The notes: generated by a model from the letters alone, not told the origin. A stretch of DNA of 64,000 nt from Azophilus sp964638775 (GCA_964638775.1 CAZWZH010000229.1:1-64000); one strand, 5' to 3'. Shown: positions 23,485 through 32,714, counted from the stretch's first letter. Numbers and translations: made by a program.

Positions 23485-26400
23485 GTGACTCCCAGGCAAT
23501 CTGACCGTCTCGCCGGAGGAGGGCGCATCGACCGTTCGCGGCCGCTGACCTTCTCCTTCAACGGCAGGGCGCTCGAAGGATTCGCGGGCGATTCCCTGGC
23601 CTCGGCGATGCTGGCCAACGGGGTGAGGTTGGTCGGTCGCAGTTTCAAGTATCATCGGCCTCGGGGCATCGTCGGCAGTGGGGCTGAAGAGCCAAATGCC
23701 ATAGTTCAAGTCGGCACCGGGGCGGCAACGACGCCCAATGTGCGGGCCACCGAGATGGAACTCCACGACGGCCTCGCCGCGTTCACGGTGAAGGGGTGGC
23801 CGAGTCTGAACTTCGACCTAATGGCCGCGACGGACTGGTTCCATCGCCTGCTCGTGGCCGGCTTCTATTACAAGACCTTCATGCGTCCCCGGGCGCTGTG
23901 GAAAGTCTACGAGCACTTCATTCGCCGGACGGCCGGGCTGGGCGCGGCGCCGGAACTGCCTGACCCGGATGCCTACACGCACTTCAATGCCCATTGCGAC
24001 GTGCTGGTCGTCGGCGCGGGTCCGGCGGGCCTGATGGCGGCTCTGGCCGCTGCCCGGTGCGGCGCGCGGGTGATCGTTGCGGACGAGCGCAGCGAACCGG
24101 GCGGCAGCCTGCTGTGTGAGACCTCGAGCCTGAACGCCGGCCCGGCGGGCAACTGGCTGGAGGCTGTTCTTGAGGAACTGCGGCAGAACCGCGAAGTGAC
24201 TGTGCTCCCCCGAAGTACCGTTTTCGGCTACTACGATCAGAACTTTCTGACAATCATCGAACGCTGCCGGGAAGAGCCGGCGCAGAACGGGCGGGAGGGC
24301 GCGGCCAATCTTCGCCAGCGGCTCTGGCGGGTGCGAGCGACACGGGTCGTGCTGGCCACGGGCGCCTGCGAGCGTCCCCTGGTGTTCGCAAACAACGACC
24401 GTCCTGGCGTCATGCTGGCTTCGGCGGTTTCCGAGTACATCCATCGCTACGCGGTACGCCCCGGCAGGCGGGCGGTTGTCTTCACCAACAACGACAGCGG
24501 CTACCGGGTTGCCCTTGATCTCGCGAACGCCGGGGCAGAGGCCCTGCTGGTCGACAGCCGGAGCGACGGTGCTGGCCCGGTGGCGGAAATCGTAGCCGGT
24601 TCGGGAATCGAGCTGCGCGCCGGGTTTGCCGTCTCAGGCGTTTCCGGGCGCATGCGCGTGCGGTCTGCGGAAATCGTGCCCCTGTCCGCGAACGGCGGAG
24701 TCGCGCATCGACGGGTGGAGCGAGTGGCCTGCGACCTGGTGGCCATGGCGGGCGGCTGGAGCCCGGTTGTGCACCTGCACTCCCAGGCCGGCGGGCGCGT
24801 AACCTGGAACGACTCATTGGGCTGTTTTGTTCCGGGTGCATCGTGCCAGCACAACGTTTCCGCCGGTGCCGCTGCCGGCACCTGGGAGCTGGGCGCCTGC
24901 CTTGAGGAGGGCCGGAAGGCCGGGCTCGACGCGGCGCGACACTGCGGGTTCGACACGGCTGCGGTTGCTGTGCCGCAAACGGAACCCGAGCTCTCGAACC
25001 CGGCGTCGTTCTTCTGGAGAACGCCGTCCTTGCGTACCCCGGAACGGTCGCCGAGGGAGTTCGTGGACTATCAGAACGACACCACGCTTTCGGACATTCG
25101 CCTGGCCGTGCGCGAGGGGTATCGCAGCGTGGAACACGTCAAGCGCTATACCGCCCTGGGCTTCGGTACCGACCAGGGGAAACTCGGCAACGTCAACGGG
25201 TTCGCGGCGCTGGCGGAGTGCCTGGGTGTCCCGGTCGGCGAGGTGGGTACCACCACCTTCCGGCCGGCCTACACACCGGTCGCCTTCGGCGCCTGCGCCG
25301 GCATGCACACCGGCGACCTCTACGATCCGGTGCGCAAGACCGCCCTGCACGAGTGGCACGAAGCTGCCGGAGCCGAGTTCGAGGTGGTCGGGCAGTGGCT
25401 GCGGCCCTGGTATTTCCCCGCGCCCGGAGAGGACATGGCCGCGGCGGTGGCGAGGGAATGCCGTGCTGTGCGGGAATCCCTTGCAATCATGGATGCCTCC
25501 ACCCTCGGCAAGATCGAAGTCAGGGGGCCGGACGCGGTGACGTTCCTGGAAAGGATCTATACGCACCGGGTCGGCGCCATGAAAGTCGGCCGTTGCGCCT
25601 ACGGCATCATGCTCGGCGAAGACGGCATGGTGTTCGACGACGGCGTCACCGCGAGGCTCGGTGAGGATCACTACTATCTTACCACCACCACGGGCGGTGC
25701 GGCCGCGGTTCTCGGCTGGCTGGAGTGGTGGTTGCAGACGGAATGGCCGGAGTTGCAGGTCTATTGCACCTCGGTGACCGACCGCTGGTCCACCATCGTT
25801 CTCGCGGGGCCGAACAGCAGGAAAGTGCTCCAGGGCCTGGAAAGCGACATCGCCCTGGACTCGTCCGACTTCCCCTTCATGTCCCTGCGGTCGGGTCGGC
25901 TGGCCGGTTATCCGGTGCGGGTATTCCGGGTCAGCTTCAGCGGCGAACTGGCCTTCGAGGTCAACGTGGAAAGCGACTGCGCCACGGCAGTGTGGGAACT
26001 GTTGATGGAAGCCGGAAAGGCGTACGGCATAACTCCCTACGGCACAGAAGCCATGCACGTGCTGCGGGCTGAGAAGGGCTTCGTCATCGTCGGCCAGGAC
26101 ACCGACGGCTCGGTGAACCCGGTCGATCTGGGCATGAACTGGCTGCTGGCAAAGGACAGGGATTATCTCGGCAAGCGCTCGCTCAAACGGCCGGACAGCA
26201 GGCGCACCGACCGGCAGCAATGGGTCGGCCTGCTCTCGGAGGACGGCTCCACGGTCTTGCCGGAAGGCGCGCAACTCGTCGAGGAACCGCAGGCGTCGCC
26301 GCCGGTGCCGCTGCTCGGCCACGTCACTTCCAGCTATTTGAGCGCTTGTCTGGGGCATCCGATCGCGCTCGGGCTGGTGAGCGGAGGGCGGGCGCGCCGT

Positions 26401-26502
26401 GGCGATACGATTCATGCGGCATTGCGTGACGGGCGGTTCGTGAGGGTGAAAATCGCCTCGTCCGTGTTCTACGATCCCAAGGGAGAGCGCCAGCGTGTCT
26501 GA
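23485..26502 (+). CDS. soxA: Sarcosine oxidase subunit alpha
   Basis: A 1005-residue subunit. Residues about 15-100 form a ferredoxin-like domain (RPLTFSFNGRALEGFAGDSL). An NAD-binding fold starts at VVGAGPAGLMAAL (G177-G182), and the C-terminal 400 residues are GcvT-like folate-binding domains (YTHRVGAMKVGRCAYGIML). The alpha subunit holds NAD and H4folate and accepts the sarcosine methyl as methylene-H4folate. GTG 23485 is the start, with AAGGA upstream. Full family length and no frame damage. Confidence 0.95.
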   Translation: MTPRQSDRLAGGGRIDRSRPLTFSFNGRALEGFAGDSLASAMLANGVRLVGRSFKYHRPRGIVGSGAEEPNAIVQVGTGAATTPNVRATEMELHDGLAAFTVKGWPSLNFDLMAATDWFHRLLVAGFYYKTFMRPRALWKVYEHFIRRTAGLGAAPELPDPDAYTHFNAHCDVLVVGAGPAGLMAALAAARCGARVIVADERSEPGGSLLCETSSLNAGPAGNWLEAVLEELRQNREVTVLPRSTVFGYYDQNFLTIIERCREEPAQNGREGAANLRQRLWRVRATRVVLATGACERPLVFANNDRPGVMLASAVSEYIHRYAVRPGRRAVVFTNNDSGYRVALDLANAGAEALLVDSRSDGAGPVAEIVAGSGIELRAGFAVSGVSGRMRVRSAEIVPLSANGGVAHRRVERVACDLVAMAGGWSPVVHLHSQAGGRVTWNDSLGCFVPGASCQHNVSAGAAAGTWELGACLEEGRKAGLDAARHCGFDTAAVAVPQTEPELSNPASFFWRTPSLRTPERSPREFVDYQNDTTLSDIRLAVREGYRSVEHVKRYTALGFGTDQGKLGNVNGFAALAECLGVPVGEVGTTTFRPAYTPVAFGACAGMHTGDLYDPVRKTALHEWHEAAGAEFEVVGQWLRPWYFPAPGEDMAAAVARECRAVRESLAIMDASTLGKIEVRGPDAVTFLERIYTHRVGAMKVGRCAYGIMLGEDGMVFDDGVTARLGEDHYYLTTTTGGAAAVLGWLEWWLQTEWPELQVYCTSVTDRWSTIVLAGPNSRKVLQGLESDIALDSSDFPFMSLRSGRLAGYPVRVFRVSFSGELAFEVNVESDCATAVWELLMEAGKAYGITPYGTEAMHVLRAEKGFVIVGQDTDGSVNPVDLGMNWLLAKDRDYLGKRSLKRPDSRRTDRQQWVGLLSEDGSTVLPEGAQLVEEPQASPPVPLLGHVTSSYLSACLGHPIALGLVSGGRARRGDTIHAALRDGRFVRVKIASSVFYDPKGERQRV

Positions 26503-27205
26503 ACCCGTGCAAAGGCATCATGTGCTGGAGCCGTTCCTGGCCCGGACGGAGCAGCGGGCATTGGCGGAGTATGGCGTTGCGATGGAAGTACTGCCGTATC
26601 GGGGATATCTCAACCTGCGTGGCGATTTAAACGACAGCGTTTTTTCCGAAGCCGTCCGGGAGGTGCTCGGTCGGTCACTGCCCGGCGCCGCCAACACGTT
26701 CACCGAGGGCGGGTACCAGGCGTTCTGGCTTGGGCCGGACGAGTGGCTGGTGATGACGGATCCGGGTCTGGAAGTGGCGCTGGCACAGCGCCTGGAGAAT
26801 GCGCTTGCAGGGCGGACCTGCGCCCTGACCGACCTGACGGGCGGCCAGATCTGCATCCGCCTGCGGGGACGCGATGCCCGGAATGCTCTGGCAAAGGGTT
26901 GCACCCTGGATCTCGATCCCCGGGTTTTCGCGCCCGGACAGTGCGCTCAGACCGTGCTCGGCAAGGCGTCGATACTGATTGCCCTGTCCGTTGCCGGGCC
27001 GGGCCTGGCGGTCACAGGCGATACCCGGGAAGGGAAAGATGCGGGGTTGGCCGACGGTGCGGCTGTGTTCGATATCATCGTACGCCGCACTTTCGCGGAG
27101 TATGCGGCCGAGTGGCTGTATCGCAGCGCCGAGGAGTATGGAATCAGGCTGATGGGACAAAGCCCCGTCGATGCGAGTCGGGAACCCGTTGCGCCGGGAC
27201 CCTGA
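26495..27205 (+). CDS. soxG: Sarcosine oxidase subunit gamma
   Basis: A 236-residue GcvT-fold subunit with YQAFWLGPDEWLVM, CALTDLTGGQICIRLRGRDA and VFDIIVRRTFAEYAAEWL, typical of SoxG. It starts at GTG 26495, 8 bases inside soxA, so it is coupled. It stabilises the heterotetramer and is the last gene before a likely terminator at 27248. Confidence 0.9.
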   Translation: MSEPVQRHHVLEPFLARTEQRALAEYGVAMEVLPYRGYLNLRGDLNDSVFSEAVREVLGRSLPGAANTFTEGGYQAFWLGPDEWLVMTDPGLEVALAQRLENALAGRTCALTDLTGGQICIRLRGRDARNALAKGCTLDLDPRVFAPGQCAQTVLGKASILIALSVAGPGLAVTGDTREGKDAGLADGAAVFDIIVRRTFAEYAAEWLYRSAEEYGIRLMGQSPVDASREPVAPGP

Positions 27206-27235
27206 CGCGAAAGGAACTGTTTGGCTGTAGGATAA

Positions 27236-27346
27236 GAGTCGGTGTACGGTGCCGGCATCCGGCACCTTTAAAGCACCCCTGCGCTCTCGAATTCCACTAC
27301 AACGCGTCCGCTTGGCGTGCCGGATGCCTGCACCGTATACCGACTC
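27236..27346. repeat. MITE- or BIME-like inverted-repeat element
   Basis: Two 30-base arms, 27236-27265 and 27317-27346, are complementary at 28 of 30 positions and enclose 51 bases. Each arm also contains an internal palindrome (GTGCCGG with CCGGCAC in the left arm). Such paired palindromes are typical of REP/BIME elements or small non-autonomous transposons. I see no obvious target-site duplication and no second copy in this window. Confidence 0.65.
27248..27270 (+). terminator. Candidate terminator after soxG
   Basis: GGTGCCGG (27248-27255), loop CAT, CCGGCACC (27259-27266), followed by TTTA. The stem is perfect and GC-rich, but the T-run is short. It lies 43 bases after the soxG stop and forms part of the larger inverted-repeat element. 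Confidence 0.5.
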
Positions 27347-27616
27347 GGTGCTGAATCACTCATCTTATGCGAAACATGTTTTCCTCTAACATCAGCCAGT
27401 TGTAACTTTTTCAAAGCGAGTGAGTGATGGGCAGGTCAGGAATTCGTTGGTCCAACAACGTGACCCGCGAATGGAAGGAGAGGACTTTCGCCGGACCTGA
27501 CTCGGCTCAAGCGATTTCGCACAGCGAATGCAGGCAATCTCTCAATGACCGGAACTTTGTTTCTGATATGCTGATTTTCGATCCAGTTGAGTAGTCGCGA
27601 TCAGGCCCCACTTCCC

Positions 27617-27865
27617 ATGAGCGCAATCGTCAAGGAAGTCTACGATGCTTTCCGCAGCGCCGGTGTCTCGGACGAACAGGCGACGGCTGCTGCAAAAGCC
27701 ATTCCATTGGTTGATGACTTTGCGACAAAAGCCGACATCGACGCGCTTCGGGCGGAACTTCGGGGAGAAATGAAAGATCTCGAACTTCGCATGACAATAA
27801 AGTTGTTCGGCGGGCTCGGGATGGCGGTCGCCGGCATCAAGGCGCTCGATTTTCTCATCGGCTGA
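27617..27865 (+). CDS. Small coiled-coil membrane-anchored protein, short paralog
   Basis: An 82-residue protein. It starts MSAIVKEVYDAFRSAGVSDE, has two 11-residue coil units (ADIDALRAEL, then RGEMKDLELRM), and ends in one hydrophobic helix, KLFGGLGMAVAGIKALDFLIG. A paralog at 32202 has the same ends but seven coil units. The family resembles DUF1640-like small coiled-coil proteins. A role is not known; membrane tethering or a small regulatory coil is plausible. Confidence 0.75.
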   Translation: MSAIVKEVYDAFRSAGVSDEQATAAAKAIPLVDDFATKADIDALRAELRGEMKDLELRMTIKLFGGLGMAVAGIKALDFLIG

Positions 27866-27940
27866 CCCCGTCAGATGCCCTTTCCGGGCAGGCCTGCCGC
27901 GCGGGAGTTGCCGCCCCGCGGAATCTGCGGCGACGGTCGC

Positions 27941-29290
27941 TCAGCGCCCCGGTGGATTGCCCGCCAGGTAGTCGTTCAGCACTTCGTGGAAGCGCCTGAC
28001 CCGGGTTTCCTGTGCAGCGAAATAAGGTTCCTGGTAGCCCCTCGAGCGCCAGCCGGCGGTCTGGCCGGCGGTCAACTGCCAGTCCTGAAACACCACCTGG
28101 TCGGAATAGTCCATGACGCCGGCGCCGTTGTCATACTCCCGAACGTCCAGTTCGGCTTCGGTGAGTTGAATGGGGTTTACTGCGGTGCGGTTGACGAATT
28201 CCTCCATTCCCTCGATGGGATACGCCATCGTCCACTGCTCGAAATAGCATTTTTCGGGATCGGTCGGATGGGGTTCCCAACGCCAGACCAGGAAGGAATC
28301 CGACGAGGGGGCGATGGCGACGTTGGGGAACAGCACCTGGAACGGGCTTTCCGTGAGGTCCTCGTCGTCCAGGTGTTCGTAGTGCAGGTAGCCTTTTTCC
28401 CGCCATAGCCGTTTCTTGGCGGCCTTGAGGTCCAGCCAGCCCTGCATCGCCTTGGTTTCGTAATCCGGATACTCATCGGGATCGATGTCCCAGACCCGCA
28501 GCATGTCGTCGAACGGGTGCGGCACGCCTTCAGGCAGCCTGTCCCTGAGGGAGGGGCGCCCCATCTGCACGATGCGGTTGTGGCCCATCGGGAACATTTC
28601 GTAGCGCGACGTGAAATGGTCCTGGTCGATGATCGGCGGCACCTGGGGATGCACGGTGCGCGTGTGATACGACTCGTTGAAGTTGTCCGACCAGAATTTC
28701 CAGTTCGTCTCGAGCGCAACGCGAAACTGATTCACCCGAACGGTTTTTTCGAACTGGTGGTTCCTGTACAGCTCGGGAGTGGGTTCCAGGTACTTCATCA
28801 GGTCCGGCGCGCCCTCATCCATGGTGTACCAGACAAGGCCGGCCCAGGTTGCAACGCGTACTTCGGTGAGTTTCAGTTTGCCGACGGGGTCGCCTTGGCG
28901 GAAGTCGTCCCGGTCGGGCAGGTCTTCCAGTACGCCGTCGAGTCCCCACTGCCAGCCGTGATAAGGACAAGTGAAGCAGTCCTGGCTGCTGTTCTGCCAC
29001 ACCAGCCGCTGTGCCCGGTGACCGCAGGCGTTGTAGAACCCCTTGAGCGAGCCGTCGCGCTGCTTGACGACGATGACAGATTCGCGCATGAAATCGTGCA
29101 CGATGTAGTCGCCGGCTTCCCGGAGCTGCTGCTCGCGGCCGGCAATGTGCCAAATCTTCGTCCAGAGGTGTTCCCATTCCCGCGCCATGAACTCGCGGGA
29201 GTAGTAGCGGTCCTGGGGAATCGGATCGCCCCGCAGCAGCGAAGGGTCCTTGCCGTCCATCGCCAACGGGTGTTTCACGAATTCGTTCAT
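27941..29290 (-). CDS. Rieske-type ring-hydroxylating oxygenase alpha subunit
   Basis: A 449-residue protein. The Rieske cluster ligands are C89 and H91 (NACGHRAQRL) and C108 and H111 (CPYHGW). The mononuclear iron site is DNFNESYHTRTVH, with H209 and H214. It would hydroxylate or dealkylate a substrate with O2 and electrons from a reductase. No beta subunit, ferredoxin or reductase lies nearby, so partners must be encoded elsewhere. It differs from glycine betaine monooxygenase GbcA and from carnitine oxygenase CntA in the visible motifs, so I do not assign a substrate. It is transcribed away from the coiled-coil gene. Confidence 0.88.
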   Translation of the reverse strand: MNEFVKHPLAMDGKDPSLLRGDPIPQDRYYSREFMAREWEHLWTKIWHIAGREQQLREAGDYIVHDFMRESVIVVKQRDGSLKGFYNACGHRAQRLVWQNSSQDCFTCPYHGWQWGLDGVLEDLPDRDDFRQGDPVGKLKLTEVRVATWAGLVWYTMDEGAPDLMKYLEPTPELYRNHQFEKTVRVNQFRVALETNWKFWSDNFNESYHTRTVHPQVPPIIDQDHFTSRYEMFPMGHNRIVQMGRPSLRDRLPEGVPHPFDDMLRVWDIDPDEYPDYETKAMQGWLDLKAAKKRLWREKGYLHYEHLDDEDLTESPFQVLFPNVAIAPSSDSFLVWRWEPHPTDPEKCYFEQWTMAYPIEGMEEFVNRTAVNPIQLTEAELDVREYDNGAGVMDYSDQVVFQDWQLTAGQTAGWRSRGYQEPYFAAQETRVRRFHEVLNDYLAGNPPGR

Positions 29291-29506
29291 TGGCCGGGCC
29301 TCCCACCAGGTGCGGAAATTAGACTAATGGGAAACGCCGATGTCAAAACCGCCGCGAACCGGAAACAGCGCAGGGCAGACAAAACGGGTCTGCGTTACTC
29401 CGTTGTCGGCGCCGCGCCGAGTGTGAGTGGCCGGGGCCTCGGTGCGCCGATGCTCCTGGAAGCGCATGGACATGCATGGCCCTGCAGTTCCAGCGACGTC
29501 TGCAAC

Positions 29507-30346
29507 TCAGATGTTGCGGTTGGCAAGGCTGGGCAATTCCCGGCGAACCTTCTGCACCCGGCCTGGGTCGATTTCTGCGATGGCGAACCCGTCCCCGCTT
29601 TCCGGGCATTCGGCGACCACGTCTCCCCAGGGGTCGACGATCAGCGAGTGCCCGTAGGAGATCCGGTTCGCGTGGCCGTGTTCCCCGTATTGGGCCGGCG
29701 CGATCACGTAGGCCTGGCACTCGATGGCGCGGGCACGCAGCAGCACGTGCCAGTGGTCGCGCCCCGTCGTGCGGGTAAAGGCCGAGGGTACGGTCAGCGC
29801 GATGGCGCCAAGGTCGACCAGGCGCTGGTACAGAACGGGGAAGCGTACGTCGTAGCAGACGGACAGCCCCAGTATTCCAAAAGACAACTCGGTCACGACC
29901 GGACTGTTTCCGGGCGCAGTCCCCCTGGATTCGAGCAGGCGGGTGCCGTCCGCCAGGTCGACATCGAAAAGATGAATCTTCCGGTAGAGCGCCGCGACCT
30001 GCCCCTCCGGGTCGAGATGGACGCAGGTATTGAACGATCGGCCGTCGGGGGCGCGCTCGTGGAATCCGAAGACGAAATGCACGCGGTTGTCCGCGGCCAT
30101 CGCGCGGCATTCCTCCAGCACGGGCCCTCCGCCCGGCAGCGGTTCGAGCATTTTCGCCCGCTCCCGGCCCGGGCCGATGAACGTGAACGCCTCCGGGGCA
30201 AAGACGGCGCCTGCTCCCGCCTGGGCGGCTCGTGCCACCAGATCGCCTGTGACCCGGAGGTTTCTGCGGACATCGGCGGTCGCGCACATCTGCACGACGG
30301 CGGCTTTGCAGGGTGTTCCCGCTGCGCCGCCGTCGCCGGCTACCAT
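29507..30346 (-). CDS. Nitrilase-superfamily carbon-nitrogen hydrolase
   Basis: A 279-residue amidohydrolase with the catalytic triad E52 (FAPEAF), K123 (YRKIHLFDVD) and C164 (SVCYDVRFP). The layout matches the Nit1/omega-amidase branch, which hydrolyses deaminated glutathione or alpha-keto amides. A glutathione-S-transferase gene overlaps it by 7 bases, which supports a glutathione-related or detoxification role. Cytoplasmic, no signal peptide. Confidence 0.88.
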   Translation of the reverse strand: MVAGDGGAAGTPCKAAVVQMCATADVRRNLRVTGDLVARAAQAGAGAVFAPEAFTFIGPGRERAKMLEPLPGGGPVLEECRAMAADNRVHFVFGFHERAPDGRSFNTCVHLDPEGQVAALYRKIHLFDVDLADGTRLLESRGTAPGNSPVVTELSFGILGLSVCYDVRFPVLYQRLVDLGAIALTVPSAFTRTTGRDHWHVLLRARAIECQAYVIAPAQYGEHGHANRISYGHSLIVDPWGDVVAECPESGDGFAIAEIDPGRVQKVRRELPSLANRNI

Positions 30347-30972
30347 CGAAGCACCTTCCGTGCCGCGGGCCGGGCGCGGTAGCGTTCGTCCCAGGCTCGA
30401 AGCCGGTGGCGGTCACCGATGAGGTCCGCTTCCACGAAGCGCAGGAACTGCAGGGATGCCTGCAGCGTGCAGTCGCCGATCGACACCGCCTCGCCCAGCA
30501 TGAGCGGCCTGCCGTCGCCCAGCAGATTCTCCAGGTAATCGAGCGGAACCTGCAGATCGGCCTCCATCTGCGCGGCTTTTTCCGGGTCGGGCGGAAAGCC
30601 GAGCGGCGATTTCTTCGCGTGGGCATAGACGGCCATGGGGCTCGAGATGCGCAGGTCGATGATGCGTTCCACATCCCTTGCCCTGCCCCGGGCCTCGGGG
30701 TCACCGTCCAGTAGTGCGCCTTGGGCGAACCTGTCCTCCAGGTACTCGATGATTGCGAGCGACTCGACGATGTGAGACCCGTCGTCCAGTTCCAGTACCG
30801 GCAGCGTGCCGAAGGGGTTCCGTGCCAGGTGCTCGGGTTCGCGGTGCCTGCCCTTCAATGTGTTCACCACGATCTGCTCGATGCCCATATCCGTGCCGAT
30901 TTCGGCGCGCTCGGCGATGTAGAGCATCACCTTGGTCGGGTTCGGCGCCAGCGGCACCATGTAGAGTTTCAA
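30340..30972 (-). CDS. Glutathione S-transferase
   Basis: A 210-residue GST. The thioredoxin-like N-domain reads KLYMVPLAPNPTKVMLYIAE, then NPFGTLPVLELDDG and ESLAIIEYLEDRF; the C-domain is all-helical. TTG 30972 is chosen as the start because GGAGGG lies 6 bases upstream and the protein then begins MKLY like other GSTs. The first ATG would cut the first strand. It overlaps the nitrilase-family gene by 7 bases, indicating co-translation. The substrate is unknown. Confidence 0.88.
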   Translation of the reverse strand: MKLYMVPLAPNPTKVMLYIAERAEIGTDMGIEQIVVNTLKGRHREPEHLARNPFGTLPVLELDDGSHIVESLAIIEYLEDRFAQGALLDGDPEARGRARDVERIIDLRISSPMAVYAHAKKSPLGFPPDPEKAAQMEADLQVPLDYLENLLGDGRPLMLGEAVSIGDCTLQASLQFLRFVEADLIGDRHRLRAWDERYRARPAARKVLRW

Positions 30973-31112
30973 CGGATTCCCTCCGGAAAGTTGCAAAAAG
31001 CCCCGTGCAGTCCGCTACCGGGCAGCGACCAGGTCATCGGCGTTTGACCGTGAGTCCTGCAAGTGGGAGAGCATTTTACCGCAGAGAGACGCTGCTCAAG
31101 ATGCCCGGTACG

Positions 31113-31976
31113 TCACTCCTCCAGCGTCGGACCGGCTCCGGCAACCCGGGTCTGGCGCATTCTGCGGCGCCAGCAGTCGGCATCGTAGCCGTTGCCGCGG
31201 TGCACCAGGCAGCGGTTGTCCCAGATCAGGGTGTCGCCGACGCTCCACCGATGCGTGTAGATGTCTTCGGGCGCGGTCGCCCGCTCCAACAGATCATCGA
31301 GGAGCCGGCGGCTTTCGATGCCCGGCCAGCCGACGATGGACCGTGCATGGGAGCCCACGTAGTAGTTCTTCAGGCCGTTCCCTGGATTTGTGCGCACGAG
31401 CCTGTGTGCTACGGGGGGCAGGGAGGCGGCGTGATTCGAGTCGACGGGGGCGACCTGTGAACGGGAAAAGACGTAGTCATGGATCGCGTGGAGCGGATCG
31501 ATGGACGCCTGCCTGTCCGCCGGCAGCCCCGCATAGGCGTGGCGCATGCTCGCGAAGCTTGTCTCGCCGCCCTCACGCGGCACCTCGTAGGCATGGGTGA
31601 TGGTGACGAACGATGGCACGCGCCGGAACGAGGAGTCCGAGTGCCACATTTCGTTGCCGGTCTGGTAGCGGGTTCGGGCGTGCCCGCTACCCTGCACGCT
31701 GCCGTCGTCGGCGACGTTGCCGACGGTACCGAACCAGACCACCTTGCCGGTTTTGCCCAAGGTGACGTGCTCCGCCTCGGGCTTGCCCAGACGGCGGGTA
31801 AACGCAAGCTGGGCCTCGTCAGTCATCGGCTGCTCCGGAAAGCAGAGCAGTGACCAGGTGTCGATCGCTTCGCGAAGTGCATCCAACGCTTCGCCGCCCA
31901 ACTCCGCTGTCAGGTCGATACCGGTGATACGGGCGCCGAAGGGAGCGTTCAGCGGTTCGATGTGGAGCCGTCTCAT
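31113..31976 (-). CDS. TauD/TfdA-family Fe(II)/2-oxoglutarate dioxygenase
   Basis: A 287-residue dioxygenase with the iron ligands H112 and D114 (EMWHSDSSF) and H259 (DNRCLVHRG), plus the C-terminal arginine needed to bind 2-oxoglutarate (RRRMRQTR). The ATG at 31976 is used because the family fold begins there; upstream residues in the open frame are arginine-rich and not family-like. Members hydroxylate taurine, 2,4-D, alpha-keto acids or butyrobetaine-like compounds. The substrate here cannot be deduced, though the nearby carnitine genes make a betaine derivative possible. Confidence 0.87.
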   Translation of the reverse strand: MRRLHIEPLNAPFGARITGIDLTAELGGEALDALREAIDTWSLLCFPEQPMTDEAQLAFTRRLGKPEAEHVTLGKTGKVVWFGTVGNVADDGSVQGSGHARTRYQTGNEMWHSDSSFRRVPSFVTITHAYEVPREGGETSFASMRHAYAGLPADRQASIDPLHAIHDYVFSRSQVAPVDSNHAASLPPVAHRLVRTNPGNGLKNYYVGSHARSIVGWPGIESRRLLDDLLERATAPEDIYTHRWSVGDTLIWDNRCLVHRGNGYDADCWRRRMRQTRVAGAGPTLEE

Positions 31977-32201
31977 TCGATCTCTTCGGCCCCCTTTCCG
32001 TCGTGCCTTGACAACCGGTAAAGCCCGGCCGCGCGAAGTACTGAAGTCTCGGCGGACCCGGCATCGTCGCTTCGAGCGATGAGCATGGCGAAAAGCGCGT
32101 TCACTCACCTCCGCCCTGGTCGAAATCTTACAGCTTCGAAAACACGTTCTGCTATGCTTCGTGCTGATTCGAGCCGGTAGTAGCGATCAAGGAAAGTTCG
32201 C

Positions 32202-32615
32202 ATGAGCGCGATCATCAAGGAAGTCTACGACGCCTTCAGAAGCGCGGGCGTCTCAGACGAACAGGCGACAGCGGCTGCGCAAGCCATTCCGTCGAACGGC
32301 GAACTCGCCAATAAGGGTGATATCAAGGCAGTCCACTCGGAATTGAAGAGCGACATCACTGCACTTCGCACAGAGGTCAAGAATGATATCACCGCACTTC
32401 GCGCAGAACTCAAGAATGACATCACCGCACTTCGCGCAGAACTCAAGAATGACATCGGCACACTTCGCGCGGAGGTCAAAAGCGATATCAAGGCGCTGCG
32501 TGCAGAGGCCAGGGGCGACATGAAAGATCTTGAACTGCGCATGACCATCAAATTCTTCGCGGCGGTTGGTCTGGCTGTTGCCGGGATCAAGGCGCTCGAT
32601 TTCCTGCTCGGCTGA
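32202..32615 (+). CDS. Small coiled-coil membrane-anchored protein, long paralog
   Basis: A 137-residue paralog of the protein at 27617. The first 20 residues are nearly the same (MSAIIKEVYDAFRSAGVSDE) and so is the C-terminal helix (KFFAAVGLAVAGIKALDFLLG). The middle holds seven 11-residue units of the type KNDITALRAEL, a hendecad coiled coil. AAGGAAA precedes the ATG. Upstream bases also match the short paralog's promoter, so promoter and gene were duplicated together. The function is unknown. Confidence 0.78.
   Translation: MSAIIKEVYDAFRSAGVSDEQATAAAQAIPSNGELANKGDIKAVHSELKSDITALRTEVKNDITALRAELKNDITALRAELKNDIGTLRAEVKSDIKALRAEARGDMKDLELRMTIKFFAAVGLAVAGIKALDFLLG
32313..32543 (+). repeat. 33-bp coding tandem repeat
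   Basis: Seven 33-bp units encode 11-residue coil segments. Units 3 and 4 (32379-32411 and 32412-32444) differ at a single base, so amplification is recent. The short paralog has only two units, so the copy number has changed between the paralogs. Confidence 0.9.
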
Positions 32616-32714
32616 AGCTATCGGCGGTAGCCGCGCCCCAGGCACTCGTCTCCTTGCCGATACGCGCGACCGCCAGGCGCGGTTGTCGTAACGTTCGGAT
32701 TCGGCTGAACGCCT

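Larger units (their letters stand above)
27206..27616. other. Non-coding region after soxG
   Basis: A 411-base gap without a credible gene. It holds the 111-base inverted-repeat element (27236-27346), the terminator-like hairpin inside its left arm, and a second short pair (ATCACTCA near 27354 and TGAGTGAT near 27421). The last 70 bases resemble the promoter region of the paralogous coiled-coil gene at 32202 (TTCTGATATGCT, then GTAGT and GATCAGG). Confidence 0.6.

Noticed and set aside
27236..27346. Integron attC site or tRNA gene
   Set aside because: The arms lack the GTTRRRY core of attC sites, and no cloverleaf with a CCA-type acceptor stem can be drawn.
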